Position numbers and translations under genes: made by a program
NCBI GenBank assembly: GCA_900541715.1
Contig: UQLI01000007.1
Location: 3,805-67,804 of the forward strand
Direction of reading: 5' to 3'
From: an uncultured Collinsella sp.
GTDB lineage: Bacteria; Actinomycetota; Coriobacteriia; Coriobacteriales; Coriobacteriaceae
DNA length: 64,000 bases
The notes under the pieces: model-generated
The model's input: only the letters and a program-made list of their open reading frames with translations
What the model was told of the DNA's origin: nothing
Database searches by the model: none
Shown here: positions 25,688-33,774 of the stretch, piece after piece
Position numbering within the stretch: position 1 is the stretch's first letter
Layout of the letters: every line of letters begins with the position of its first letter

Positions 25688-25712
25688 TCGCCGCTGTTTC
25701 GCACCCGCAAGA

Positions 25713-25834
25713 TGAGCGTGGATAATCTCCCACTTTGGGCCCCCTTACGAGCCAAAAGTGGGAGATTATCCACGCTCATTCAACAAGCGTCCAGATTTCC
25801 ACGCTCGTCCGTCTGATTTTCCACGCTCGTGCAG
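25713..25834. repeat. repeat cluster 2 of the CCACGCTCG family, with a perfect 24-bp-arm inverted repeat
   Basis: 25713-25736 pairs perfectly with 25755-25778 (TGAGCGTGGATAATCTCCC at the base). Two more units follow in one orientation: GTCCAGATTTCCACGCTCG and GTCTGATTTTCCACGCTCG. The cluster fills the gap between the convergent 5-FCL and AbiEi-like genes. Confidence 0.87.
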
Positions 25835-25854
25835 CCAAACGCCTTGCAACTGCC

Positions 25855-26817
25855 TCAGCACGCACGCGGCACGCCGGCGACCTTGAGCTTGCGATCGAGC
25901 TTTGTCGGATCCCTTAGATCATCCCAGCACAAGCGCACGATCTTGCAGTTATCAAGCAGCGAAAGCCTCGACTCGCGCTGACGCTCATCGAACTGCGCCT
26001 TTGCGAGCTTGCCCTCCTCCGCCGCTTTCTCGCTTTTAACGAATCCGTCGAACTCACCGATAATCAGCTGGTCGCCCACGCGCCACAAGTAGTCGACGCG
26101 ATACGGCCGTCCCGGCTCAACCGGGTCGAACAGCTCAACTTGCAGCTCCGGCATCTGCCAGCCGCGCTCAATCATCAGGGCACGTGCCTTGGACTCGCCA
26201 CCGCTTTCCGACAGGCCATCGGCACACCGCGCAACCCTGCGCGCCATCACAACACCGCGACGATTCAGGCCAAGCTTATCGACCGTCTCAACGAGATGCT
26301 CCTTCGACAAAAGTTGCTCATGGAGTGCCGAATCCGCGATGATCAGTCCCTCGACAAACGATGCATCGACCAAGCAATCCGTAATCGTTTGATCGATATC
26401 GGTTACGGCGATATCCATCTGGGTGGCCCGTGTTTGACGAGCATAGCGATGACGAATGACCTGAGAGCCCGGCGTCGTCGATTGGGCCGGCATCGCGGCG
26501 ATATGGATGTGCGTCAAATTGGCATGCGAAACCGAAAGGCCATAGATAACAGCCGCCGTATAGGAGCAAAATGTCCAGTCGGGGTGCTTTTGCGCAAGCG
26601 CCCGCACCCGATGCAGATAACGCTGCCGAAACTTGAGCTCGGACCAGTATTCCGGACGCGCATACAGCCCCGGCATGACCGCCTCTAGACTTCCCGCCTC
26701 CGCCCGCCGCTCAATCTGCTTTGCCTCCGCCGCCGTGCGCGCGTACACGCAGCTCATCTGCTGTTCGCACGCCTTAATGTGACTTGCAAGTCTTTGATTC
26801 GCCGTCATGTTTCCCAT
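25855..26817 (-). CDS. AbiEi-like/DUF559-like orphan protein
   Basis: The 320-residue protein starts at MGNMTANQRLASH, with GGGAGG 4-5 bp upstream. Residues about 5-75 look like the winged-helix of AbiEi-type antitoxins (AEAKQIERRAEAGSLEAVMPG LYAR). The middle resembles the AbiEi C-terminal region (FCSYTAAVIYGLSVSHANL, TDIDQTITDCL). The last 90 residues contain YRVDYLWRVGDQLIIGEFDG followed by K, a D...E-x-D-G pattern of DUF559/Vsr-like PD-(D/E)XK proteins. No AbiEii toxin gene is adjacent, so this is not a complete AbiE system. It is bracketed by two clusters of the same repeat family. Function is unknown. Confidence 0.72.
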   Translation of the reverse strand: MGNMTANQRLASHIKACEQQMSCVYARTAAEAKQIERRAEAGSLEAVMPGLYARPEYWSELKFRQRYLHRVRALAQKHPDWTFCSYTAAVIYGLSVSHANLTHIHIAAMPAQSTTPGSQVIRHRYARQTRATQMDIAVTDIDQTITDCLVDASFVEGLIIADSALHEQLLSKEHLVETVDKLGLNRRGVVMARRVARCADGLSESGGESKARALMIERGWQMPELQVELFDPVEPGRPYRVDYLWRVGDQLIIGEFDGFVKSEKAAEEGKLAKAQFDERQRESRLSLLDNCKIVRLCWDDLRDPTKLDRKLKVAGVPRAC

Positions 26818-27114
26818 GTCGCCTCCCAACTCTTGGAACGGCGCAAACGTACCAGACGGTTTCATGCGAAGTCTGACCAAATACCGTCCAGGCGCTGACC
26901 AAATGCTTGACGGTTTTGGACGTTTTAGGCTGATGGCTTATATCTGCAGGTAGAAGCCTTGCCAAGAGGTCCCTGTCTCCACATTTTGAGGCCTTGGTCC
27001 ATTGGGTTATCAGAAAGAAAAACCCGTCGAGATTCAAGACTACGCCAAATGCGACTTTGCCTCTGCATGCACCGTCTCTTAGCCGAGCCATCGGCATCTA
27101 CATGCCTAAAAAAT
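26818..27114. other. gene-free interval upstream of the AbiEi-like gene
   Basis: No convincing gene is seen. It contains CTGACCAAATACCGTC (26873-26888) and CTGACCAAATGCTTGACGG (26895-26913), the latter nearly repeated at 60393-60411. A minus-strand open frame of 107 codons across this area lacks a ribosome site and family features. Confidence 0.5.
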
Positions 27115-27215
27115 GAGCGTGGATAATCTCCCGTTTTGAGCCTAGTTTTGAGCCAAAAGTGGGAGATTATCCACGCTCGATTTGTAAACGTCCGAAAATC
27201 CACGTTCGTCACGCC
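27115..27215. repeat. repeat cluster 3 of the CCACGCTCG family
   Basis: GAGCGTGGATAATCTCCC at 27115-27132 is inverted at 27161-27178 (18 bp perfect). An extra unit CGTCCGAAAATCCACGTTCG follows to about 27209. The inverted pair is nearly identical in sequence to that of cluster 2, 1.4 kb away. Confidence 0.85.
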
Positions 27216-27262
27216 GCGAGCACAGCAACGGCCGCAGCAGCAACCACAGCTACAGTCGCAGC

Positions 27263-28189
27263 CTAGTGCTCCTCGCCGGCGCGGGCCAGGTCGTAGGGCG
27301 TGGTCTGGTAGACGTAATAGTTGAGCCAGTTGGTGTAGAGCAGCTGAGCTTGGCTACGCCAGACGTTGCGCGGCTCGGCCGTGGGGTCGTCATTCGGGAA
27401 GTAATGCGCCGGCACCTGAGGGTTGAGCCCGCGCTTCACGTCGCGCTCGTACTCCAGGCGCAACGTGTCGGTATCGTACTCGGGGTGGCCAAATACAAAG
27501 AAGCGACGGCTGTCGGTCGACTTGACGATGTACAGGCCCACCTCGTCGGACACGGCCACGACCTCAAGCTGCGGCTCGGCCTCCACATCCTCGCGGCGCA
27601 CGTCGGTGTTGCGCGAATGTACGGCATAGAAGCGGTCATCGAAGCCGCGGACCAGCGGGCTTTGCGGCTTCACCAGATAATGCTCGAACACGCCGCTCGC
27701 CTTTGCCGGCAGGTCGTGCTTCTGGATACCGTAATGATGGTACAGGCCGGCCTGTGCGCCCCAACAAATGTGCAGCGTAGAGTGCACGTGCGTGGTGGAC
27801 CAATCCATAATCTGGCAGAGCTCGGGCCAATAGTCGACCTCTTCGAACGGCATCTGCTCCACCGGCGCGCCCGTGATGATCAGGCCGTCATAGTGGATGT
27901 CGCGGATGTCGTCGAACGTGCGGTAGAACGTCTCCAGGTGGCCGGCGCTTACGTGCGTGGCCTCGTGCGTCTTGGTGCGCAGCAGGTCCACCTCCACCTG
28001 CAGCGGCGTGTTGGAGAGCTTGCGCATGATTTGCGTCTCGGTGGCGATCTTGGTGGGCATGAGGTTGAGGATGAGCACGCGCAGCGGGCGGATGTCCTGG
28101 TGCAGCGCGCGGTACTCGGTCATGACAAAGATGTTCTCGCTCTCGAGCTGCGCGGCGGCAGGGAGGGCGTCGGGAATGCGAATGGGCAT
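27263..28189 (-). CDS. metA: homoserine O-acetyltransferase (MetA family)
   Basis: MetA acylates homoserine, the first committed step to methionine. The 308-residue protein has catalytic Cys142 (LHICWGAQAGLYHHYG), the catalytic His/Glu region FVFGHPEYD and the conserved N-terminus MPIRIPDALPA. Residue 111 is Glu (ITGAPVEQMPF). In this family Glu111 selects acetyl-CoA and Gly111 selects succinyl-CoA, so this should be an acetyltransferase. The start has AAGGAG 6 bp upstream. It diverges from the dehydrogenase gene across about 210 bp, where no S-box or SAM riboswitch could be recognised. Confidence 0.95.
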   Translation of the reverse strand: MPIRIPDALPAAAQLESENIFVMTEYRALHQDIRPLRVLILNLMPTKIATETQIMRKLSNTPLQVEVDLLRTKTHEATHVSAGHLETFYRTFDDIRDIHYDGLIITGAPVEQMPFEEVDYWPELCQIMDWSTTHVHSTLHICWGAQAGLYHHYGIQKHDLPAKASGVFEHYLVKPQSPLVRGFDDRFYAVHSRNTDVRREDVEAEPQLEVVAVSDEVGLYIVKSTDSRRFFVFGHPEYDTDTLRLEYERDVKRGLNPQVPAHYFPNDDPTAEPRNVWRSQAQLLYTNWLNYYVYQTTPYDLARAGEEH

Positions 28190-28401
28190 GGATGCTCCTT
28201 ACGAGTCAGTTGCAGCTATGGTACAACGAGCGGCCCCATCCGCGCGAGCACATCGCCCAGCGATGCCGTCAGCGGCCCAAATCACTCCAAAAGTAGAGAT
28301 TAAGGTATGTCCCAAAAATGTACTTCGCTTTAGCCTAGCAAAGTGACGGCAGGACGCTACAATGGTTCGACGCGAAAAACTCGGCCGAAAGGATACATAT
28401 A

Positions 28402-29379
28402 ATGTACCAGACGCGTAAGATCGGTGTGGTCGGCCAGGGCCACGTAGGAGCACATGTCGCCAACAGCCTGCTTATGCAGGGCATTGCCGACGAGCTGTAC
28501 CTGTGCGATATCAACGAGGCCAAGGTGACGTCCGAGGTCCAGGACCTGCGCGACTCCCTTTCGTTTGTCCCGTACAACACCAAGATCGTCAACTGCTACG
28601 ACCACTACGAGGAGCTGGCCTGCTGCGACGTCATCGTCAACGCCGCCGGTAAGGTCGCGCTGGCCGCTGGCAACCGCGACGGCGAGCTGTTCTTTACCAC
28701 CGACGCCGCCCGCTCCTTTGCCAAGCGCATCGTCGACGCCGGCTTCGACGGCATCTTCGTGAGCATCTCCAACCCCTGCGACGTCGTGTGCACCGAGCTG
28801 TGGCACCTGACCGGCTACGATCCCAAGAAGATCATCGGCTCGGGCTGCGGTCTGGATTCCGCCCGCCTGCGCACCGAGATCTCCAAGAAGGTCGGCGTGA
28901 GCCCCAAGTCCATCGACGCCTACATGATTGGCGAGCACGGCTTTAGCCAGCTGGCTGCCTTTAAGGCCGCGACCATCGCCGGCAAGAGCCTCAACGAGCT
29001 TCAGGCCGAGAACCCCGACAAGTACGCCTTTGACCACATGGAGGTCGAGGAGCTCGCGCGCAAGGGCGGCTATGTGACCTACCAGGGCAAGCAGTGCACC
29101 GAGTACGCCGTCGCCAACTCCGCCGCGCGCGTCTGCGCCGCCGTGCTGCACAACGAGCACGCCGTGCTTTCCGCCTCCACGCTCATGACCGGCCAGTATG
29201 GCGAGGAGGGCATCTTTACCTCCCTGCCGTGCGTGATCGGCGCCGGGGGCGTCGAGGAGGTCTACACGCTCGACCTGTCCGAGTACGAGCTCGAGGGCTT
29301 CCACAAGAGCTGCCAACACATCCGCGACAACATCGCCCAGCTCGACTGGTGGGATGCCGAGGCCTACGACGCCAAGTAA
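28402..29379 (+). CDS. lactate/malate dehydrogenase family protein
   Basis: An NAD-dependent 2-hydroxyacid dehydrogenase of 325 residues. The Rossmann glycine motif GVVGQGHVGAHVA is near the start, NAAGKVALAAGNR and SNPCDVV follow, and the catalytic His lies in MIGEHGFSQ. The substrate loop differs from classical L-lactate dehydrogenases, and L-2-hydroxyisocaproate-type enzymes are a reasonable alternative. The start has AAAGGA 8 bp upstream, and TACAAT (28358-28363) may be its -10 box. A strong terminator follows, so the gene is monocistronic. Confidence 0.88.
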   Translation: MYQTRKIGVVGQGHVGAHVANSLLMQGIADELYLCDINEAKVTSEVQDLRDSLSFVPYNTKIVNCYDHYEELACCDVIVNAAGKVALAAGNRDGELFFTTDAARSFAKRIVDAGFDGIFVSISNPCDVVCTELWHLTGYDPKKIIGSGCGLDSARLRTEISKKVGVSPKSIDAYMIGEHGFSQLAAFKAATIAGKSLNELQAENPDKYAFDHMEVEELARKGGYVTYQGKQCTEYAVANSAARVCAAVLHNEHAVLSASTLMTGQYGEEGIFTSLPCVIGAGGVEEVYTLDLSEYELEGFHKSCQHIRDNIAQLDWWDAEAYDAK

Positions 29380-29421
29380 GCGTCGGTTGCCGCGACACCT
29401 CGCTCATACGGACGCCATGCA

Positions 29422-29463
29422 AAGCGGGCCGCGCCGGAAACCCACCGGCGCGGCCCGCTTTTT
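29422..29463 (+). terminator. strong terminator after the dehydrogenase gene
   Basis: Perfect 16-bp stem AAGCGGGCCGCGCCGG/CCGGCGCGGCCCGCTT with a 7-nt loop and a run of T residues. Confidence 0.92.
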
Positions 29464-29511
29464 ACGCACGCTGTTCACTTGCGAATCGAAGGTGAATGCT
29501 TTTCCCGTTAC

Positions 29512-30480
29512 TTAGTACTGCTCGATGCCCATGTAGCGACGAACCTCGGGGCTGTGGTCAAACACCTTGCCGCGGGCGGCGCGCAGCTCACAGCTCATGT
29601 TGTAGAAGAAGATCGGCTCCAGGTACGAACGCACGCTGGCAGGCACCTCGCCCACGCCGTACTCGAGCGCGTCGAGCACCATGATCGTGTCGGTGTGCGT
29701 GTTGAGGAACGCGAGCGCACGCTCCTCCATGGGGCGGCACTCGCCCGATCCGAGCTGCACAAAGTAGAACACGCCGGGCTCGGTGGCCTCAAACGGGCCG
29801 TGGAAATACTCGCCGGAGTGGATATAGCAGCAGTGCTGCCACTGCATCTCCATGAGCGAGCAGATGGCCATGGCGTAGGTCTGGCTAAAGTTGGGGCCAG
29901 AGCCCAGGATATAGAAGAACTTGTGCTGCTGGCAGAGCTCGGCAAAGCGGGCGCCCAGCTCGGCGTTGACCTTCTCGCGGGCGGCGGGCAGCAGCGCATC
30001 CATCTTCTTGAGGCCCTCGTACATGTCGGCAAGCGCCTCGTAACCCTCCTGCTGGTCGAGCAGCTCGGCAGCGATCAGAGCGCCGATGCCCTGCGGCACC
30101 TCGGCCTGCGGCACGCCCTCGCCCCAGGGGTAGACCCAGGTGGTCCACTTGCCGTTGTCGATCTTGGAGCCCTCGCAGTCGGTCATGGCGACGACCTCGG
30201 CACCGGCGGCCAGCGCCATCTCGCAGCCGTCGACGACCTCCTGCGTGTTGCCGCTGTGGCTGCAGGCGATGACGAGCGACTTCTCGCCAAGACTCTTGGG
30301 AGCCATCAGGCAAAACTCGCGTGCCGTGTAGACTGTCGAGGTAAACGTGGTGGCCTCGCGCTTGAGCAGTTCGTTAGCCGGCATCAGGTCGATCATCGAA
30401 CCGCCGCAGGCGATCCAAAAGACGTTCTCAATCTTGCCCTTGCGCTCGATGATTTCCTGAATCAGATCGTGTGCGTTCAT
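29512..30480 (-). CDS. SIS-domain sugar isomerase/deglycase-like protein 1
   Basis: A 322-residue protein with two SIS folds. The first has FWIACGGSMIDLMPANELL and ACSHSGNTQEVVDGC (S-x-S/T-G-x-T phosphosugar loop); the second has FFYILGSGPNFSQTYA and the conserved GEYFHGPFEATE segment with catalytic-region Glu/His. The C-terminus RRYMGIEQY resembles those of the two paralogues at 36.7 and 43.7 kb. Family relatives include FrlB/GfrE/GfrF deglycases that split 6-phosphofructoselysine-type Amadori compounds. Twin 17-bp operators upstream and the GntR gene behind them suggest its own control circuit. The precise substrate is not determined. Confidence 0.85.
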   Translation of the reverse strand: MNAHDLIQEIIERKGKIENVFWIACGGSMIDLMPANELLKREATTFTSTVYTAREFCLMAPKSLGEKSLVIACSHSGNTQEVVDGCEMALAAGAEVVAMTDCEGSKIDNGKWTTWVYPWGEGVPQAEVPQGIGALIAAELLDQQEGYEALADMYEGLKKMDALLPAAREKVNAELGARFAELCQQHKFFYILGSGPNFSQTYAMAICSLMEMQWQHCCYIHSGEYFHGPFEATEPGVFYFVQLGSGECRPMEERALAFLNTHTDTIMVLDALEYGVGEVPASVRSYLEPIFFYNMSCELRAARGKVFDHSPEVRRYMGIEQY

Positions 30481-30536
30481 CCTGATGTTCCTCCTTGTGC
30501 GGCGGTTTTGAGCGACGGCAGCTCGTACCTGCTGTC

Positions 30537-30615
30537 GTTCTATGTTGTCCTATTTATAACACGTGCAACAACGCCCGTGAAGTCATCTTAGCAAATTTGT
30601 TCTATGTTGTTCTAT
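30537..30615 (-). promoter_or_regulatory. two operator copies for GntR regulator 1
   Basis: GTTCTATGTTGTCCTAT (30537-30553) and GTTCTATGTTGTTCTAT (30599-30615) differ by one base. Each is itself a direct repeat GTTCTAT-N3-GTTCTAT. They lie between the 3' end of the GntR gene and the SIS-1 start, and TATAAA on the minus strand between them may be the -10 box. Confidence 0.72.
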
Positions 30616-30624
30616 CTGTGGACG

Positions 30625-31380
30625 TTAGATGTCGAACACGTAGCGCGAGCCCACGATCTTTTGGCGGCCGAGCAGCAAGGGGCGCTCGTCCTCATCGGTA
30701 AAGTACGCCTCCATATAGAAGAGCGGCTCGCCGACCGGCACCTCCAGCAGTGGGGCCGCTTGAGCATCGGCAAGCGCAATCTCCACGGTGCAGGGGTCGG
30801 ACTTGAGCGGCGCGCGACCCGAATGCTCGGCAACGAGTGCAAAGATGGAATTGTCCGTGAGGTCCTTGTCGGCAAGCGTCTGCAGATAGGGATGGTCGGC
30901 GAGCACAAAGGTGTTGTTCTCAAGCATGACAGGGATGCCGTCGGCTGTGCGCACGCGTTCGACCACGATAAGCTCGCAGCCGGGCTCCACGCCAAAGAAC
31001 GCCGCATCCTCGTACGTCGCCGCGACCACCGTGCGCGACACCAGACGCGCACCCGGCACCATGTCGTTGGCAGCACAACCCTCAGTAAAGCTCTGGACGT
31101 CACCCTTCTGACGAATCTTGCGCTTGAGCTTGGGAGCGCACACAAAGGTACCCCTCCCCTGCTGGCGGCTGAGATACCCCGCGCGCGACAGCTCCTCGAT
31201 GGCACGGCGCACGGTGATGCGCCCCACGCCGTAGGACTTCGCGAGCTCCATCTCGGAAGGAATGCGCGAGCCGGCCACGTACACGCCGCGCGCAATCTCG
31301 CCCTTTAGGTCGTCCATGACCTGCTGGTACAGCGGCACGGCGGACACGTCAGTACGGTCGGTCTTGCTATCGAAAGCCAT
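30625..31380 (-). CDS. GntR/HutC-family (UTRA) regulator 1
   Basis: A 251-residue regulator: N-terminal GntR winged helix (PLYQQVMDDLKGEIARGVYV, then SEMELAKSYGVGRITVRRAI, RQQGRGTF) and a C-terminal UTRA effector domain (from about residue 95). UTRA domains usually bind phosphosugars or related small molecules. The start is 2 bp after the recQ stop, so it is probably co-transcribed with recQ. The next gene downstream is SIS protein 1, preceded by twin operators, which makes that gene the likely target. Confidence 0.92.
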   Translation of the reverse strand: MAFDSKTDRTDVSAVPLYQQVMDDLKGEIARGVYVAGSRIPSEMELAKSYGVGRITVRRAIEELSRAGYLSRQQGRGTFVCAPKLKRKIRQKGDVQSFTEGCAANDMVPGARLVSRTVVAATYEDAAFFGVEPGCELIVVERVRTADGIPVMLENNTFVLADHPYLQTLADKDLTDNSIFALVAEHSGRAPLKSDPCTVEIALADAQAAPLLEVPVGEPLFYMEAYFTDEDERPLLLGRQKIVGSRYVFDI

Positions 31381-31382
31381 CG

Positions 31383-33359
31383 TTACGCTCCATCCCGCGC
31401 ATGCTCGGACTCAAACTCTTCAATCGCCGCCATAAACTGCTCGCCAAAGGCGTCGGCCTTTTTCTCGCCAATGCCGTTGACCTGAATCAGCTCGTCGCGC
31501 GTCTGAGGGCGCAGGCGGCACAGGCCGCGCAGGGCCTTGTCGGAGAAGACCATGTACGGCGCCATCTCCAGCTCGGTCGAGATATCCTTGCGCAGGGCGC
31601 GCAGGCGCTCGAACAGCTCGGCATCGTCGCCCACGCGTGGGCGCTGATCCAGCTCGGCCTCCTCGCGCAGCAGATCCACCGCACGGCGGGCGCGGGCTGA
31701 GACCTTGCGCTTGGACGCGCGACGCTTAACGGTAAAGGCAAACGCCTCATCCTCGACCTCGCCGGCACGCGGGCCCAGCCCCACGACCGGGTATTGCCCC
31801 TGCGAGGTGGCCAAATAACCGCGGCCGCACAGCTGGCCGATGATGTCCTTGATGCGCCCGACCGATTCGCTCGACAGCTCACCGTAGCCGCGGTCCTCGT
31901 CCAAATGCATCTGGCGAATGCGCTCGGTGTTGCCGCCGTGGAGCACATCGGCGATGAGCGACTTGCCAAAGCGCATGGGGCGCGTGGCCACATAGCGCAC
32001 AGCGGCGCGGGCCATATCGGTGACGTCCTCGACCTCGAACTGCGTGAGACAGTTGCTGCAGTTGCCGCAGCCCTCGGCGTCGTCTGCCGTGCCTCCCGCG
32101 GCGGCTGTCGCATGCTCGGCCGCGGCTTCGTCGCCAAAGTAGCGCAGCATGTATTCGCGCAGGCAGCCGGTGGTATTGCAGTAGCCCTCCATCTGGCTGA
32201 GCAGACGATAACGGTTCTGGAGCGCCCACGCGCGCTGCTCGTCATCGAGCGCCTCGTCGGCAGCATCGCCGCGATCGATCAGAAAGCGGCGCATGCGAAA
32301 ATCGTTACCGTTCCACAGCAGATGGCAGCTGGCCGGATCGCCATCGCGGCCAGCGCGGCCCGCCTCCTGGTAGTAGGCCTCGATGCTCTCGGGCACGTTG
32401 TTGTGGATCACGTAGCGCACGTTGGGCTTGTCGATGCCCATGCCAAAGGCGTTGGTGGCAACCATCACCTGGATGTCGTCGTCGATAAAAGCGCGCTGGC
32501 TTTGCCGGCGGACGTCGTTGCCCATGCCGGCATGGTAGCGGCCCACGCGAATGCCGCTGGGGCCCAGTGCCTCGGCAAGCTCCGCGGCCAGCGCGTCGAC
32601 CGTCTTGCGGGTCGAGCAATACACGATGCCGCTCTCGCTCGAATGCGCGATCACGTAGTCGCGCACCCAGGCGGTCTTGGCCTTGTCGCCCATCTCCTCG
32701 CAACCAAAGTAGAGGTTCTTGCGATCGAAGCCCGTCACTACCGTCGCGGGATTTTGCAGGCCGAGCATCTGCTGAATGTCCGCGCGCACGCGCTCGGTCG
32801 CCGTGGCGGTAAACGCCGCCACGATGGGGCGCTGCGGCAGGGAATCGATGAACTCGCGAATCTGCAGGTAAGCGGGGCGAAAATCCTGGCCCCACTGGCT
32901 CACGCAGTGGGCCTCGTCAATGGCCACGAGCGGAACGCCAATGCCACCGTCCGCCGCGGCTTCCTGCGCAAAGGCTAAAAAGCGCGGCTCGAGCAGGCGC
33001 TCGGGCGCCACATACATAAGCTGGTAGCGCCCCTCGCGCGCCCGCTTGAGAACGGTATTTTGCTGGGCCGGAGTAAGACTGGAGTTGAGATAGCTGGGGC
33101 GCGCACCCGCCGCGAGCAGCGCGCGGGTCTGGTCCTCCATAAGCGACAGCAACGGACTCACCACAAAGGTGATGCCGGGCAGCATGAGCGCGGGCACCTG
33201 GTAGCAGATAGACTTGCCGGCGCCTGTGGGCATAACGCCGAGCGCATCGCGGCCAGCAAGAATCGCATCCACCATGCGGTCCTGCCCCGGGCGAAACGAG
33301 GTGTAGCCAAAATAGGCGCCGAGCGTGTCGAGCGCCATCTGCTGCATGCTATCGGTCAT
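31383..33359 (-). CDS. recQ: ATP-dependent DNA helicase RecQ
   Basis: A 3'-5' DNA helicase of 658 residues for recombination and fork repair. Helicase domain: motif I GVMPTGAGKSICYQ, motif II DEAHCVSQWG, motif VI QEAGRAGRDG. The RecQ C-terminal zinc-binding cysteines are present (CNTTGCLREYMLRYFG, then CGNCSNC), followed by a winged helix and a C-terminal HRDC domain (about 580-650, LRPQTRDELIQVNGIGEKKA). The length and domain order match canonical RecQ. AGGAA precedes the start. GntR regulator 1 follows with a 2-bp gap. Confidence 0.96.
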   Translation of the reverse strand: MTDSMQQMALDTLGAYFGYTSFRPGQDRMVDAILAGRDALGVMPTGAGKSICYQVPALMLPGITFVVSPLLSLMEDQTRALLAAGARPSYLNSSLTPAQQNTVLKRAREGRYQLMYVAPERLLEPRFLAFAQEAAADGGIGVPLVAIDEAHCVSQWGQDFRPAYLQIREFIDSLPQRPIVAAFTATATERVRADIQQMLGLQNPATVVTGFDRKNLYFGCEEMGDKAKTAWVRDYVIAHSSESGIVYCSTRKTVDALAAELAEALGPSGIRVGRYHAGMGNDVRRQSQRAFIDDDIQVMVATNAFGMGIDKPNVRYVIHNNVPESIEAYYQEAGRAGRDGDPASCHLLWNGNDFRMRRFLIDRGDAADEALDDEQRAWALQNRYRLLSQMEGYCNTTGCLREYMLRYFGDEAAAEHATAAAGGTADDAEGCGNCSNCLTQFEVEDVTDMARAAVRYVATRPMRFGKSLIADVLHGGNTERIRQMHLDEDRGYGELSSESVGRIKDIIGQLCGRGYLATSQGQYPVVGLGPRAGEVEDEAFAFTVKRRASKRKVSARARRAVDLLREEAELDQRPRVGDDAELFERLRALRKDISTELEMAPYMVFSDKALRGLCRLRPQTRDELIQVNGIGEKKADAFGEQFMAAIEEFESEHARDGA

Positions 33360-33449
33360 GGTTTCCTAACGTCTAAGTCATCTGCCGCCGATTATACGCC
33401 GCCACGCGGACCGGCGTCGCCCGGCTGTCAGCCACGCTCATTCTGCGGG

Positions 33450-33567
33450 TAGTCATTGGGGACGTTCTTAAATGGCTAGTCATTCAAGAACGTCCCCAAC
33501 GACTAAGGAGTGTCCCCAGGTGCCGGCAGAAGAGGAACGTCTCCAAGTGCCGGCCCGGCAACGTCGA
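33450..33567. repeat. GGGACGTTCTT repeat pair plus two related GCCGGCA units
   Basis: TAGTCATTGGGGACGTTCTT (33450-33469) is inverted at about 33487-33506, giving an imperfect palindrome. Directly after, GTGTCCCCAGGTGCCGGC and ACGTCTCCAAGTGCCGGC are two copies of another GGGAC-type unit. No gene is seen in 33360-33587. Confidence 0.78.
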
Positions 33568-33587
33568 TGTTTTGGCAATGTCAGCGA

Positions 33588-33774
33588 AAGCCCGCCAGAG
33601 CGAGCAAGGTGCCTTGAAACGAGGCGGCATTGACCTTCTGGTCATGCCGCCGAAGCTGAAAGGCAGATTGCCGCTCTGGCGGGCTTGCAGCGCCTCTGGT
33701 TCCGCCGTTCGTTAGGACGGCGGAACCAGAGGCGCAGCGTCGAGCCGTTACGCGGTTTGGTAAAACCGCGTAAC
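33588..33774. ncRNA. candidate structured element, copy A
   Basis: Four stems are perfect or nearly so: outer 33588-33602 with 33672-33686 (15 bp); inner 33623-33635 with 33640-33651, capped GACC-TTCT-GGTC; an inserted hairpin 33690-33708 with 33717-33735 (19 bp); and a terminal stem 33747-33758 with 33763-33774 (12 bp) touching the stop codon of GntR regulator 2. Copy B at 43546-43685 keeps the unpaired segments and the layout but has different stem sequences. The strand is unknown; both copies follow the stop of a minus-strand gene. It could instead be a mobile structured repeat. Confidence 0.6.

Noticed and set aside
25855..26817. Complete AbiE type IV toxin-antitoxin system
   Set aside because: No nucleotidyltransferase (AbiEii-like) gene is adjacent on either side; only the AbiEi-like protein is present.
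26774..27097. Minus-strand open frame of 107 codons upstream of the AbiEi-like gene
   Set aside because: No ribosome site, no recognised domain, and it overlaps the start region of the real gene.
28190..28401. SAM (S-box) riboswitch in front of metA
   Set aside because: The minus-strand leader lacks the conserved S-box core and a terminator-antiterminator pair.
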